Shown: piece after piece, positions 1 to 12,483 of the stretch
Numbering within the stretch: the stretch's first letter is position 1
How the letters are laid out: every line of letters starts with the position of its first letter
NCBI GenBank assembly: GCA_944470555.2
Contig: OX104129.1
Coordinates: 45,293,998-45,357,997, forward strand
Source of the DNA: Heterobilharzia americana
Lineage: Eukaryota > Platyhelminthes > Trematoda > Strigeidida > Schistosomatidae
Direction of reading: 5' to 3'
Length of the DNA stretch: 64,000 nucleotides
Notes under the pieces: generated by a model
Seen by the model: the letters and a program-made list of their open reading frames with translations, nothing else
Databases searched by the model: none
Told to the model about the DNA's origin: nothing
Position numbers and translations under genes: made by a program

Positions 1-2084
1 TAAAGGATGAGGAATATTTTCTACTAAGGGACTGGTCATTTTGAAAAAGTGACAATCCGAAAAGAACACAGGGGCACATGAGCTCCACATGGGATAAGTA
101 AACAATTCATTGAACATTATCTCACAAATACATTAGTGTCTGAGAAAAATATTAGTGAATTTACCTTCTCAGTTTTGCACTATTTTTCGTTTGTTTTCTA
201 TGCACAAAGTTTGTTCACAAAAATGACATGTCACTGAATAAAATGCTTTTAAGGGGGGAAAAAAGACCTAAGAAACGACAAAATGTCCCTTAAAGATATT
301 GAAAACACATGAGACATTGAAACGTTCTTCCCCCACACTCAGCTTCTTTCGACTGATTGTATCTGCGAAGAAAATTTGACATATTGTAAATATACAAAGT
401 AAGTTAAGAATCGAATGTAAAAGCAATCCATAATGTCCTTCCTATGATTTATCTCTGATGTACTTTAGGTAAACAATTTAGGCATAGTATGCTCACTACT
501 GATTGACTGGTATGTACTGTCAAAATAATTTGTCAGTAGCTTATACAGATCCATAATGCCTATTGATAAGCAGTCTGCATTTTTTGTGTACACACAACTA
601 TAGTTACCAAGTCGTAATCGATTAATTCTTGAATTTTTAGCAAAGGAAATCCATGAAGCATGCAATATGACCAGTAAACTAAGTAACAAAACACTGTAGT
701 GTGCTGTTTTCGATATTAAACTTTTATCAGCATTTTTAAGTCACCAAATGCATTGGCTACTACCTGATGAAGAAATCGCATGCTAAAACCACACTAACAA
801 AGGATCACTTGTGACCTGAGCAGCTCCTAACTTAAGCATTGAATGGTTTAGCGTCTATTTATTGTAGTAACAACAAATATGGGTCGATGAATGTGATTGC
901 TCCAATTTTCTGGAAAGCTGAGATTTATGTGCATTTCCTTGATAAGTTAAAGGCTCTCGGCTAATTCTAGATGCCGTGATTTGCTCCAAGAGTCTGGTCG
1001 CATTCACTTTCGCGCATGGATCTTACCTAAGGAATATTGTCAAGGAAAGAGAGTTGTTAGTTCTCTCAGCTTATGACTCTCAGAATTTTCAGATATTAAT
1101 GCAGCATTATGATGACCAAATCACAATACAGTTATTAGTCATCTTCAGTATGTAGTCATTCTGTCCAATCTACAACTGCTGACCTAATTCCGTGTATATC
1201 TCTTTTGTTCGTAGAGTTTTTCACTCCCCCGTACACTACAAAATTTTTACTGCTCCAGCAAGTGAACCATTTTCTCATCCTCTACTTATTTGAACCTACC
1301 TTTGATTGGTAGTGGTATTCAAGAAGTATCTATACGATCCTCCTTCTCAGTTGAAGTCCGATCAATGTGAAAGCTCAGGTTCAGGTATAGCCGTACCGAA
1401 GTTTACTAAATACACTTGACAGATGCAAAATGACACATCGAATGGTTTCGTTTAAGTGAACACATAACCATGAATTAGTGTGCACTACAATAATGAAACA
1501 CAGACGATCACTGAATTACATATCTGAGTTATACGGTTTGGTTAGCGCTTAAATCTGCTACCCAGTGACTGATCAGTGTGTTCCAACTAATCTTACAAGA
1601 TTTCGATTGTGGCTCAGATAGCTCCATAATGAGACTCTTTTTGCAAAAACAATTGATTGCTTGAGTTTTTGACAGAACATCTGTTCACTGAAAGCCATAG
1701 ATCCAGGTTGTCAACCACTAACATTAGGTCAAAACCTTGATGCAGAACCTCTGGTCGGCTGCCTCTAAATATCTAATCTGGTCATTTTCTTCTTCATATT
1801 CCTTCGATGATGACAACGATAGTAGTTTCAATGTTAACATATCCAAAATAATAGTACCAGTAACACGAAATATTAGTCAACAAGGTAGAAAGTAAGGAAA
1901 ACTCAGGAGACCCCGAAAGGTTGCAAAGAATGAAATTATAGTTTTGCAGTTCAGCAGAGAATTTATGGCAATCTTCTGTGGAAAAGTTGTGACAAGCTTA
2001 GAAGGCTTACAATATTTCATTTAGATCTCTTCAGGCTTTACACTAATATACACAGCTTTACACATATAAATGGAGTATAAATCA
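1..2084. other. AT-rich non-coding DNA
   Basis: No ORF longer than about 75 codons and none with a recognisable domain. Base composition is AT-rich and featureless. I see no tRNA, rRNA or clear repeat here; it could be intergenic or the inside of a large intron. Confidence 0.5.
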
Positions 2085-2315
2085 CTTTGAAAGTTTGTGG
2101 GGATTTATTGGTTTCAAGTTGGTACTCATCACAAACTGGCATCATTTTGAGAGACATTTGAAACCTGGGGGCACTGGATAGCTCTTTTGTCCTTGCATGG
2201 CATTCTTCAGAGATGTGTATCCACGATCCTGCCTGAGGTTGAGCCCAGAACTTTCAGTTTTCTTGGCAAGTACATTACGATTGAGCCACTGAGTCAGAAT
2301 CCAAAAGTGAATGCG
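2085..2315 (-). repeat. tRNA-derived SINE with decayed hammerhead motif (copy 1)
   Basis: Read on the minus strand, this begins with a tRNA-like head (CTGACTCAGTGGCTCAAT, an A-box-like stretch, then a degenerate B box GGGCTCAACC). It continues into a body that aligns by eye with the other SINE copies at 7.8, 8.0, 22.0, 23.6 and 23.9 kb. The body contains a decayed hammerhead-like core followed by the family signature CCAGTGCCCCCAGGTTTC. Pol III promoter boxes followed by a hammerhead is the layout of the schistosome Smalpha SINEs. Boundaries are approximate. Confidence 0.6.
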
Positions 2316-4261
2316 AGTGGAAAATATGTGGTATTTTTAAGCATATTTCCGCTGTTCAATAATGTACTCATCACTAAGTAGGAGGTTTTATATATGCTTA
2401 AGTGATGTGATGATAGATTATTACTGAAATTCTCAAATTTGGCCTGAAGAAATGTAAAATGAACTAAGACTTTATTTGTCCCACTTCTTGCAAAAGTATT
2501 TCCAGTAAAAATCTAGAATGGACCACTGAAGGATGCTATCAACAAGCTAGATATTTATTTTTGATAAACTGGTAATACATTCATCCCTATCTTTCAGAAT
2601 ATTGATAAAGACAGACTGTTGGGGAGATCCAACAAGATACTACCTTTACTTACTTCCTTTTGTGAAGAAAAACATAACAATGAGCTACATTTACTGAATA
2701 TTCAATTAAGTAGGGGATGACTCAGATAGCAGAACCGCTTGAAGGAGAACCAAATCTCCATATCAATAAAAATACTTTCTAGTTTCTTACCTTTACAGTT
2801 AGAAGAAAATCTAATGAGATGTCTGACAACCACACTAAGGAATATCCATCCAGATGATATATTGTAGGCAGCATCAAACAATATTTTGAAGTGGTTCGTC
2901 AAGGTAGTTTGTTCTTGCAATTTTATTTGTTAAAAGAATGAAAACAAATCAGACAGAAAACCTGGGGATAGGAACGCTGTGAGCGAAACTGTTGTTTATA
3001 AACTTACAATTTAACAGGCATGAACCTAGGAAGATTACATTTCAGAAAATGTCGACAACTACGGAAAGGACTTTTCCTTTAGCTAACTCCTTTCTATAGT
3101 TTTCTAGCCCACCAACTGCTGAAAGAAAAGCGAATGGGCGAACATCAGGTTCACACCACTTCCATGTGTATACACTGGTTTAATTGCTGTTGGACAGACA
3201 ACTATACAGGGGTTCAAAACTACGTAATTTAGCCAATCAGGTACAGAACATCTACATTCATCACTGGGATAAAAGCAGATGAAGTTTATGCATAGCAATA
3301 TTTTTCCACATCTGGTTTATGATGGTTACAGAATGGTCAAAATGACAACCTTCGAATTTATCTACTGCGTACCACTGAATCTTTGAGACTAAGTTCAAAC
3401 GCCCCCGTAACATATGGCTAAGGTTTTTAAAAAATGTGAATGAGCGATACTGGTGATTGCAATGAAAAGACATATGGGCAGCGATTGTTTCTTACATTGT
3501 AGGGAAAGACAATAGATGAACTTATCTGTTTAAATCATTTCTGACCCATTTTGTTTTAATTTTTCCACCCTTTCCACACCCCAGCAAATCTGAAATATTT
3601 GAAATCCGTTTATCCACTAACTTCGACCTTCAGCAATATGCAACATTGTTGTTCTTTTCTTAGTGTCAGTCTAATTCAGCTGTTGAAACACCTATATACA
3701 TAATCATATCGTTCTAAATATGCTTATCATACTTTACACTGCAACTGATAGTACTAATTTTATTATTCTAAATTTGAGAAGCTATATGTATCTCAGAATG
3801 TCCTGAGATGTAACTGAAAAGAGTATTGTCTGTTTATATTTCTTTGTATAAATAGCAACAAGTCCATGTGTACTAAAACAAGTCTATTATCTAACCATTC
3901 AGCATCTTCAGTTGTAATTGCCTTACCTGTAACATGATATAATTACGAAATTAAAAAGAATTGCTTTGGATCAACCTACCTATGAGTTATTTGAATTACA
4001 GTTTTCTAGGATAAAGCTTTTGGAGATGGGATGTTTTCCTTTCAAATACTTGATACAAATTCTTGCACTCAGTTGCTTAAACAATGACAAACATTACATA
4101 AAACAAGTCCAAGTTATTTGTAATTGCTGGCTGTTATACTAGATCGAACTGACTGACGTGTAATGTATAGGTTCTTATGCAGATAACTCGATGCAGTATC
4201 ACAACAAGAAAATACAAGCATCAATAAATAATGACTGACACCCACGATACAAAAAGAAACT
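2316..4261. other. Non-coding DNA, nothing recognised
   Basis: Only short spurious ORFs (up to about 72 codons) on both strands, without motifs or codon structure suggesting exons. No simple repeats of note. Confidence 0.45.
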
Positions 4262-4430
4262 TCTTACATCAATAGCTTAGTGGAAAACACTTCGTTGTTT
4301 GTATCGATGGGTGTTGGGTTCGAGTAGCAGCTGGAACTTCATCACTTACTACGGTGAAAATACGTTCATCTGACAAGCTACAAATAGGATGAGACGAAGA
4401 TACTACATTCCACTATGAACCACCACTAAG
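4262..4430 (+). repeat. Decayed Smalpha-like SINE
   Basis: The tRNA-like head is visible: ATAGCTTAGTGGAAAACAC resembles an A box and GGTGTTGGGTTCGAGTAGC contains the B-box core GGTTCGA-like GGGTTCGAG. About 60 bases on, a hammerhead-like relic reads CTGACAAG, then a short hairpin ending in ACAAATAGGATGAGACGAA, then ATTCCACT. Smalpha hammerheads are expected to have CTGATGAG, a hairpin and then GGACGAAA, so the ribozyme core is mutated. Boundaries are approximate. Confidence 0.5.
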
Positions 4431-6274
4431 CAAATTGTAAAATATAAACTACACATGGATAGAGTTATTCAAACATTATGATTAATTTATATGTTGTTCT
4501 AACCTATAACAACCTTAAAAAATACAAACACGTTCACAGTTGGCAGATACTGTCAAGTTTAGCTGGACTGCTGTATTTCATAGAAATGCATTTGGCTCAC
4601 TATATAATTCCTTTGAATGCTATTATCATGCATAAATTATTTATTTCAATGAGATATTTCTTCTTAGGGGACTGAGTTTGATAAAGCACATAAATTTGTT
4701 CAATATGATTGGTTTCTTAAAGAATTGCTCTAATTCCTTTGGGAATTAAATTTTCACAAGGTAGTTCCTTATCACATCATGCATGAATAATTAAATATAA
4801 GTTTATATGGTATACATATATACATATATGCAACAGTTAACATTAAAAATAAGGCTAAGTATTTCACTTCCTACATCAGTCGACAGTTCATTTTGAAACA
4901 CCTGTCTATAAATTCGATACCTCATTTAATATATATGGCTTTTTTTAGCATTTTTCACGCAACAGCCTGAGGTATATCAAGATGAATATACATTAGCTTG
5001 AAAATTAAGAAGCTGCTTGTGTCTTAAATATTTTATTCGAAAAGTAAGCAGTGATCCAAAACATCCATTGCCAAAAAATGCAACTCACCTTAACTATCCT
5101 TTTCTGCTGTCCTCATCCAACATTTAAACTATAACGCCTACAGACCTGAGCGTTTCTTCTTGATTGTTTGGCTTGCAGACATCAAACTTTTTCCTACTAT
5201 AATACATCTAAACGTCATAGCGTATTTTAAAGCAGTGTTATGAACATCACCTAGTTTTCACATCACTGATGGAAAGAGTCAATTGACTGCATTTAGCAGA
5301 CGTCCGGTGCCGCAAGGTTCTCGATGGTTTTTCGATCGATTCCCATCCCTAATAAAACATAATTTCAAAATAAGCAATCTGTACAAAGAATCAACTGAAA
5401 GTATTATGCTTGTAGCTTGGCTCTTTTTCCGCTGCTTTAACAATGCCTTAGCAGTTATTCTCGCCATATGCCATCATGAACTGTTTCCCATCTTCATTCT
5501 ACCATCTTCGTGATCCATAGTGTGTATAAGGTCCTCAGCGACCAACGTACCTTCTTTCGATAGGGTTATTCTTCCTGTCAGTGACCAGAATCACCAGCAG
5601 GCCTTGACCCAAAGCGAGCAACACGCCTACTTTAAGTGAACCCAGTGAAGATATGTATAAACTTGTGAATTCAAAACACAAACTTTACTCTCTTTAGCAT
5701 AAAACAAAGATGTGTTGGCTGGAATTGTTGTTATTCACTTTTATGGAACTCGTGTGTTCATAAATGCATTTCTCTATCCTTAGTCTCATTTCTATACATT
5801 ATCCTATTAATTTCATACATGTCTTGCAACTATTTGCTTTTCAGCATTTAAGCAAGCTATTCTCCAAGAAACTTTTACGCTTTGTAGGGTTTTTGTTTCA
5901 CAGTTACTTGATCTTTCCCTGAAATTATATTATGACGAACTCTGTTAAATATCCAGTTAATTATTCAATTTCACTGGGAAAAGTGGATAATCATGCCTGT
6001 TAACCGCTGTGCGTCTGAAATCGAAGTGGCGAAAATAATAACATTGGAGATGAATAATATGGAAATGTAACTAAGAAACAGTGTGCAGGTTTGAGGATTA
6101 GGCAATGATTCAACGCTACTGCTTTAGGACTAGTGAAACAAACTGAACAGATACACTCTGGTAGGTGGAATAGGGTTTGAAACCACAAATAAATGCCTCC
6201 AAATTATCCCTCTAGATCATAAGAAGAGTAAAATTTGCACGTTATGTTCTGTATTATCGGTCATGTAACTGAAG
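4431..6274. other. Non-coding DNA with a slightly GC-richer patch
   Basis: Mostly AT-rich. The patch at about 5518-5650 is more balanced in base composition than its surroundings and may be an old repeat fragment, but I could not assign it. ORFs at 5279-5513 on the two strands overlap each other and look spurious. Confidence 0.4.
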
Positions 6275-7125
6275 TTATTATTATTATTATTATTTGTCCC
6301 TTGGGTTCCTATTGCAACATAGGGTTTCAGTAGGACGTCACTATTTCACTCTCTTCTCTGCAGTCTTTCCAACCTGGCTCCACCACTTCCCACAAGCTTT
6401 CATTTCTTCCTCACATGATCTCCTCCATATCACCCTCTCCTCGGACACCTAACCTGTCGTTTCCCATTTCGGTCCCAGTCGACGGCCTGGCGCGTAATGG
6501 CCCCCATCAGCCTTCTCAGTGTATGCCCAATCCAATGCATTTCCACTTTCTTCTGCATATTTGTTGAGTGATAGGTTCTTGGTTGGTTCGTTCCCAGCCA
6601 GCTAGCCAGAGTTCCTTGCTGATTATTCTTTCTGGTCATCTGATCCTCATCATCGAGCGAGCGTAGGCAGCTGTTGATGTATGTCTGCAGTTTGTTGGAA
6701 ACGCTTTTCGTAATGCGCCAAGTCTCTCAACCATCACAAAGAAACACTGACTTGACTGATATTAGTCTTGGAAATCCGGATTTTGTTCAAGCTTGATACT
6801 GAGTGAAGTGTAGTGTAGATATCCACACTGATTTCAAATTAATGAAGACCTGTCTTGCTTCTCTAATCCTGGTTTAGACATCCTCATCTGTGCCTGTGCC
6901 GCCTTTAGTTGAGACGATGCTGTCTAGACACGTAGGTGAGAGAGACTACTTCCTTTAGATTCCTCCCGTTGACGGTGGTTGGTGTTGTTGTTGCTGGTTG
7001 GCTATCTTCATCATCTATGTCTTCTCTGCGTTCACCTAAAGCCTCGTCTTCCTTCACTGCTCAGCCTCTTCTGCCAACTTGTTAGTTTTCGCCTGTAGAC
7101 CTTTTAGTTTGTGCGACATTGGACA
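6275..7125 (-). mobile_element. 5'-truncated SR2-like (RTE) retrotransposon fragment
   Basis: Minus-strand copy of the 3' portion of the same element that is intact at 28592-31805. The left edge is the (TTA)n tail (6275-6294), followed by sequence clearly alignable with the intact element's C-terminal coding region; the stretch at 6430-6639 encodes WIGHTLRRLMGAITRQA, matching WIGHALRRPTEDITRQA of the intact copy. It runs through the region encoding the residues just after the catalytic FADD and stops near 7125. It has many substitutions, several frameshifts and internal gaps, so it is an old dead copy. No convincing target duplication is visible. Confidence 0.85.
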
Positions 7126-7825
7126 TGATGGTGGATAAAATAATCTGAAGATTTTAGTACAAACCTCATGAAGAAATCAGTAGATAAATATCTAATTATT
7201 AACTAAAGACTTTCGTAGCTCTAAATGAGCACGTTCTCAGGGGATAAATACAAAGGGTAGACAACCTGAAATTTACTCTATTGTTACTATTCGTACGCGT
7301 GTTTTTATTGCCCACAATATATGTTTGCACTTATGACTGTAGAGCCTATACGTGAGTCAGAAGACATGCATACGATTATAATGCCATTTTCAACAGACAT
7401 TATCTAATGAATCCATCCAGCGCTGTACATAAAGACAATGCAAAGATGATGTACAGTCATTTGATAGCTAACTTACTACTATATGATGGCTATGGATTTA
7501 AATAGCTGAGTATTTATATCTCTCATTCTTTGACTTCAGTTGTCAAACAAAACTGTGCAGTCATTGATAGAATACAACAATTCATCAAGTTTGCAAGTGA
7601 GCAGTTGTAATTCAGTCTGTCAGATTTCTATTGACTTGTTTCATTTGTGATTACAACAAATGCTTTAGACCCTATGCCTTCCAAATCTTCACTAGACCAT
7701 GAGTAATTATGGGAGATGGTTTAAACCTATAGCACTAGATACTTACTAATTTATATGCACACTGCTCTATCGTCTTCTAATAATTCTCAAATTGAGTTAA
7801 ATACAATCTTTATAGCTGTAATCAT
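7126..7825. other. Non-coding DNA
   Basis: AT-rich sequence without ORFs or repeats that I can assign. Confidence 0.4.
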
Positions 7826-7995
7826 CATGGAACAACAATAATTGGAGAACCATTGAAAACCTGGGAGCACTGAACAGCTGTCTCAGCCTAGTATGAGACT
7901 TCTTATCAGTATGCACTTGCAACCCAGCCAGGGATCAAACTCAGTACCTTCATGTTTCACGACGAACACGTTAACCACTTACTCACTGAATCACA
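7826..7995 (-). repeat. tRNA-derived SINE (copy 2)
   Basis: Minus-strand copy of the same SINE family. On the plus strand it shows ACCTGGGAGCACTGAACAGC, the reversed hammerhead region, and then AACCCAGCCAGGGATCAAAC, the complement of a B box. A degenerate A box lies near 7968-7985. The hammerhead core is mutated. It lies directly head to head with copy 3. Confidence 0.65.
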
Positions 7996-8029
7996 GTTCA
8001 GTAGCTCACAATTTTCAAACTCTGTGAAT

Positions 8030-8180
8030 TCGCAATATAGCGCGTACTGTTGAGGAGTCCCATACTCAGACGAAACAGCTGTTCTGTGCTCCCACGTTTT
8101 CAGGGATTCTTCAATTGATGTCGACCCGTGATGATTAAAACCTCAAAAGTAAAAATCCCATAGACCTCAAACTACATTTA
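8030..8180 (+). repeat. tRNA-derived SINE, 5'-shortened (copy 3), hammerhead-like core
   Basis: Plus-strand copy lacking most of the tRNA-like head. The hammerhead-like segment at 8044-8090 is comparatively well kept: GTACTG, TTGAGGAGTCC, a short loop, GACGAAAC, then GCTGTTCTGTGC. Stem II (GTC with GAC), the conserved GAAA and a stem I of about five pairs can be drawn. The first core base is T instead of C, and the base at the tolerant position 7 is G. The tail ends in CATAGACCTCAAACTACA, matching the tails of other copies. Confidence 0.65.
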
Positions 8181-9789
8181 AAAGTTGGGGAAAAGACAAA
8201 TATTTACCGCTTTATTCTAGTGAACAAATTTTCCAGAAATCGGATCTTCTATGATTTCTACTAAGCTAGCAGTAAACGCCTCTTCTCATCATATACTGAA
8301 TATCACTTAATAGGGAGTATCAATCATTTCTTTTCTTATCCAAAGATCTAACCTGTTTACAACAACGGGGATACTGATTATAAGCTGATCCTGCAGTCAT
8401 TTATACAAAATATATAAACACCTCATATACGTTTTTGAATGAAATTCGGTTGCTCCCTCAACTCTTTCTTTACCCCCATTTCGTATTTTCTAAACTATCT
8501 CAATGATTAAAATCCTATTAATAGGGACAATTTGTTTACCATTCTATGACAGCAATGAATTAACATATCAAGGAATAATTGACGAACAAGAAAACAAATC
8601 ATGATTTTCGAGCATACCCAAAAACTCCTAGTCAGTAGTTCCCACCAAAGCTCAACAACAGGGTAACAGATACATTCACAGTAATAAGTAACGTCATTAA
8701 ATGCAATAGGCGTAGTGATTAAACACCTAGTTTTATTGGTCTAAAGATTACAATCAGCTTACAAGAGTCATTCATCCGGTTAGTTTCAAATAGATAATAT
8801 AATGTGATGTCAACTTATTTGATTCAATGTTAACAATTCATTTATTGGTTGGTAAACTTCTTTCAGGGTGATATATCACTTTGTCTAACATTTATAACCG
8901 ATTACAGCACTGTACCTAACCGCATTCTAAGCATACGTTTATCATTCAGAGAAGTGCTCAAAATAAATCTGTTCAGGCGTATAGTGTTATGACAGCAAAT
9001 AACTTTTAGAAACAAGTCGCTTACACTTAAGTATTTTCTATCACAAAACAATCAGCACTAAAAACTAATAAAACTGAGAAGTTATTAGATATTTGTTTAC
9101 TCTTATGAGTACATCTAGTAGATTCTGATAACAGATCATTGGTGTGCTTTTAGCTAAATGTCAAGGTAAAATTGCTAAACTTGATTTAAAATGTAAACAG
9201 AAACCAGGGAATATATCACGATGTAACATGTTTCACTGTACTAGGAAATGACGTACCAAAACCAAATAATGCACATGGATACAAAGCTGAAAACTGAAAT
9301 CTCTGGAACAGTTGGCAATCATGACTTGGTAGTGCAGTGATTAACACTATCATTTAGATTATTGAGTTCCGGCTACAGGTTTTACTGAGAACAACAGTAC
9401 AGAGGCAAGGAACTCCAGATGATGAATTGTGAAACAATCAATTATTCTACGTCTTATTTTTAACCAATGTAATATAATATCAAGATTTTTATATTTATTA
9501 AATCAATGACATAAACTAGAGGGTTTTAAATCCAACTGATGTCAGTCTACTATGAAAAACAACTTGAAATAAGTAACTTTCATTGGATAATAAAGATTAT
9601 AATACATAGATAATAATAGATAATATTTTGTTTGACTTCAGAGAAACAACAGCTTTATTTGTTGGAATCAAGCCGCATTCTTGAAATTCATGTCTGCTTC
9701 AAGATAGTTTCTTTCAGTTTAACTAAAACGATGTATAATACGCTCATTTCAACCTACTGTCAGACAGATTTTCCAGCTAACACTTATGG
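8181..9789. other. Non-coding DNA; weak tRNA-like relic near 9328
   Basis: AT-rich. At about 9328-9380 the stretch TTGGTAGTGCAGTGATTAAC followed by GAGTTCCGGCT could be a heavily decayed SINE head, but no downstream body is recognisable. Nothing else can be supported. Confidence 0.35.
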
Positions 9790-9950
9790 TATCCTATATA
9801 GTGGGTGATTTCCTGTATTGAAATTTATTAGTCGCATTTGGTCCTGTTCAGCATCATCAGCTTGATGTACCGGCATTCTTTTCATTGGTAGTGTCCCAAT
9901 GAGACCAGAACCCAATGCTCACCATTAAGAAAGCTATTGCGGTATCAGTC
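9790..9950 (-). repeat. Decayed Smalpha-like SINE
   Basis: On the minus strand, a tRNA-like head (TTAATGGTGAGCATTGGGTT, then TCTGGTCTC) is followed by AAGCTGATGATGCTGAACAG, GACCAAATGCGACT. The expected hammerhead core is CTGATGA, stem II, GAAA, stem III. Here CTGATGA is perfect, but GAAA reads CAAA, so cleavage activity is unlikely. Boundaries are approximate. Confidence 0.5.
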
Positions 9951-10089
9951 AGGCTAATACATCATGAGCACTGACAACAAATATTAGTAGGTAAAATATA
10001 TTTTCGTTACATTAGAGTTGTAATTTTTGTATACATGTCAAAGAATCACAAAACCTCTTGCTTAAAATACCCATTAAATTACCACCTAG

Positions 10090-10280
10090 TTGCTCAATGA
10101 TAACACGTTCCCTATGATACCTTATGATCCTGGGTCTGATCCCTAACAGAATCTTTGGTGCGTACCGTTAGAAGTTTTATATTAAGATGAGGCAGCTGTG
10201 CATTGACTCCGGACTTTCAACAGTTCTCCAACTGATGTCAACCCATGACGAATACCACCTTGAAGCTATTGACTAAGATG
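10090..10280 (+). repeat. tRNA-derived SINE, decayed (copy 4)
   Basis: Plus-strand copy. TTGCTCAATGATAACACGTT resembles the A-box region, and GGGTCTGATCCC the B box. The body CAGCTGTGCATTGACTCCGG and the 3' part CCAACTGATGTCAACCCATG align with the other copies. The hammerhead core is essentially lost. It is older than the copies at 22-24 kb, judging by divergence. Confidence 0.55.
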
Positions 10281-11499
10281 AAATGCAGGTTCGTTCTTAG
10301 TTTCTAATATTTACTAACATCTAATTATCTAGATATAAATTCCAGCAACAAAACTTATTCTTATCTTAGTGAACAGACTTTCAGTAGCACTAAAAATTTA
10401 TACTTTTCAATATTCGATTCTTGCTTCATTTCAAGAATGCTAAATGCTTACCTTGATAAACTCATTTACTGGTCACACAACTGCGTATTAAGTTGACACT
10501 ATTACTACGACTTTCAACGGTTTGACACCGTGAACGCAAATGGCTTATGAGTCCAGAAGTACCATGTATACTTTCGTAACTATCTGGAGAAAATTTATTC
10601 TTCCATAATGAACTTTCTTAATGACTTTCATCTTCGTATTCCCTAGGCTTACAGCATAATAACACTCCTATTTAACAAAGAAAAGTAAGTTTTAACAGTA
10701 TCTTTGAGGAGATATGGTGAAAATGACTGTTAGATTGATATTCAGAGTCATGATTTGAGATTGGAGAACAAATAAACTTTTCGTTAACAATGAGAGTCGA
10801 AGCGAAAATATGATATAGCTATGATTTGGTAGGCTGATCTTTGCGTTTTGGGACGATAACTGTAGTGAAAACAGGAACCTAGATAGTCTCAGGATCTAGA
10901 CTAACGGTCTTCCCAGTCTATAATGTTGTCTTCACTTTATTAACTGTCTTGTCAAATGAAGCCGCGAATGCCTGTGACAGAAATGTATGATAAGGCAAGT
11001 CTCCAATTATAACCATAGATAGAGTACCATTTGATTAACAAGAACTCTGCTATACAGATTTTAATTTGGCACTGAACGTTTCAACAGAGGTTCCATTTAC
11101 TATCCGCTTGTTACATATCGAACTCTTTTAACTTTAAAATAAAACACTATTTTAGTGCACGTTTCATATAAAGTACAATAGAATATGGACATCCTGGGTG
11201 TGAGTATGAAGTAAAGAATTGTGGTTAACCAATGATTTTACTGACCAAAAGTATCCTGATTTCTTAAAAATCTTCCTATCCCGTAAGAAAATCAGGTACA
11301 AAAAGTTAAGCTTATTGATTATTTATTACTAACCTCAGAAGAATCAGTTAGATGGGTGTTTGTGAAATGTGGAAAATGTAAAAATTAATCATTGTATTTA
11401 TCAACAAATGTAGCCTTTGTGTTCCATCAGACTATAATTGGTCCAGACAATAGCTAACAAATACACCTGGTTTTCAATCTGCCGTCGGCTTTTAATATC
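10281..11499. other. Non-coding DNA
   Basis: No supported features. AT-rich, with only very short ORFs. Confidence 0.4.
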
Positions 11500-11519
11500 T
11501 GACTATGAACTAAACTTGA

Positions 11520-12350
11520 AAACCTTGTAACGACCGCTTCAGAATTAATCATATGACCTTTATTTATAATATGTTTTGCAATCTATGATGATGGTTGTCT
11601 GCCATCTGAACTAATCAATGTTTATGAATCCGACCACTAATGTAGCCATTTTGATACATGTTCCACCAACCTCCAGCGTATATTTCGATAGGTCTTTATT
11701 ATGTATATGTCCACATATACAGAAATATATGCCAGTCGATACATGCGAGGGGATGTAAACCAATCATTTATACTATGATGAGGTCTGTGCTGCAATACAT
11801 GCTTGGATTTCTTAACTATGACAAGCCCAGTTGCATAATATATTTTAATTATAATATCCCTTAGCCTTCGCTTTAAAACTATGTTGACTGATTTCTCTCT
11901 GTATGGTGGCATGATATAAATGTTTGTCTTTGGGACAGAATATAAAGTGGGTTTCAGGACTAATTGGTTCTTACAACAATTTAATTTTAGTGAATATTCA
12001 CTCTGTATTAATGTCTCAACTAGTATTTTGGTATCACCATCCACTGAGTCTTACATGCATATATGCTGAATTCCCTTGAATAGGCATTTTATGAAACTAT
12101 ACTTATTTGAGAACAAAAGATAATAGAAGCCCAAATACTGTCCTGAAAAGGTTAGTTTCCTACAAATAGACCATTTTATCCAAGTGTATTCCAAGCAACC
12201 CAATAGTATATCTAAAAACGATTGGCGGTTATCTTCTCGTAATCACACGTTAAGTGTATACTGTGAATATTGAGCCTTTCTGGTAACTATGTCGAATCTT
12301 CATGCTTGTCACATATTACAGTTACATCATCAACATATCTTTTGTGAAGA
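11520..12350 (-). pseudogene. PLE RT palm motif C and GIY-YIG endonuclease (broken)
   Basis: On the minus strand from about 12345, RYVDDVTVICDKHEDST is followed by an in-frame stop; this is the RT motif C block. From 12044, an open stretch of 135 codons contains a thumb/linker-like segment. Its end, YRNIRWRLVEHVSKWL, corresponds to the Arg/His/Glu-rich helix of the GIY-YIG nuclease, where families usually show an RL.EH motif. Beyond the stop near 11637, the reading continues in a shifted frame with SDGRQPSSSIAKHIINKGH, the same block found in the PLE relic at 32.8-33.0 kb. The YIG tyrosines are degraded. Non-functional. Confidence 0.7.
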
Positions 12351-12386
12351 ACAACTGTGCTCATGAGATCACCAACCAAACTTTCA

Positions 12387-12392
<6 letters not shown>

Positions 12393-12437
<45 letters not shown>
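12393..12437. repeat. (TA)n microsatellite
   Basis: About 22 uninterrupted TA dinucleotides. It lies inside the PLE relic between the RT palm pieces and has probably expanded after the element died. Confidence 0.95.
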
Positions 12438-12440
<3 letters not shown>

Positions 12441-12483
12441 CTAACACTGGTTCCAAAGAACTTACTATCGTTATGCCAACTAT

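Noticed and set aside
764..800. CTGATGAAG followed by AAAAC, resembling a PLE hammerhead
   Set aside because: The GAAA box and the cleavage triplet are missing and no stem II can be drawn; a seven-base match is expected by chance in this length of sequence.
6265..7145. Possible target duplication CTGAAG around the SR2-like fragment
   Set aside because: Only six bases match and the flanks diverge directly; too short to support.
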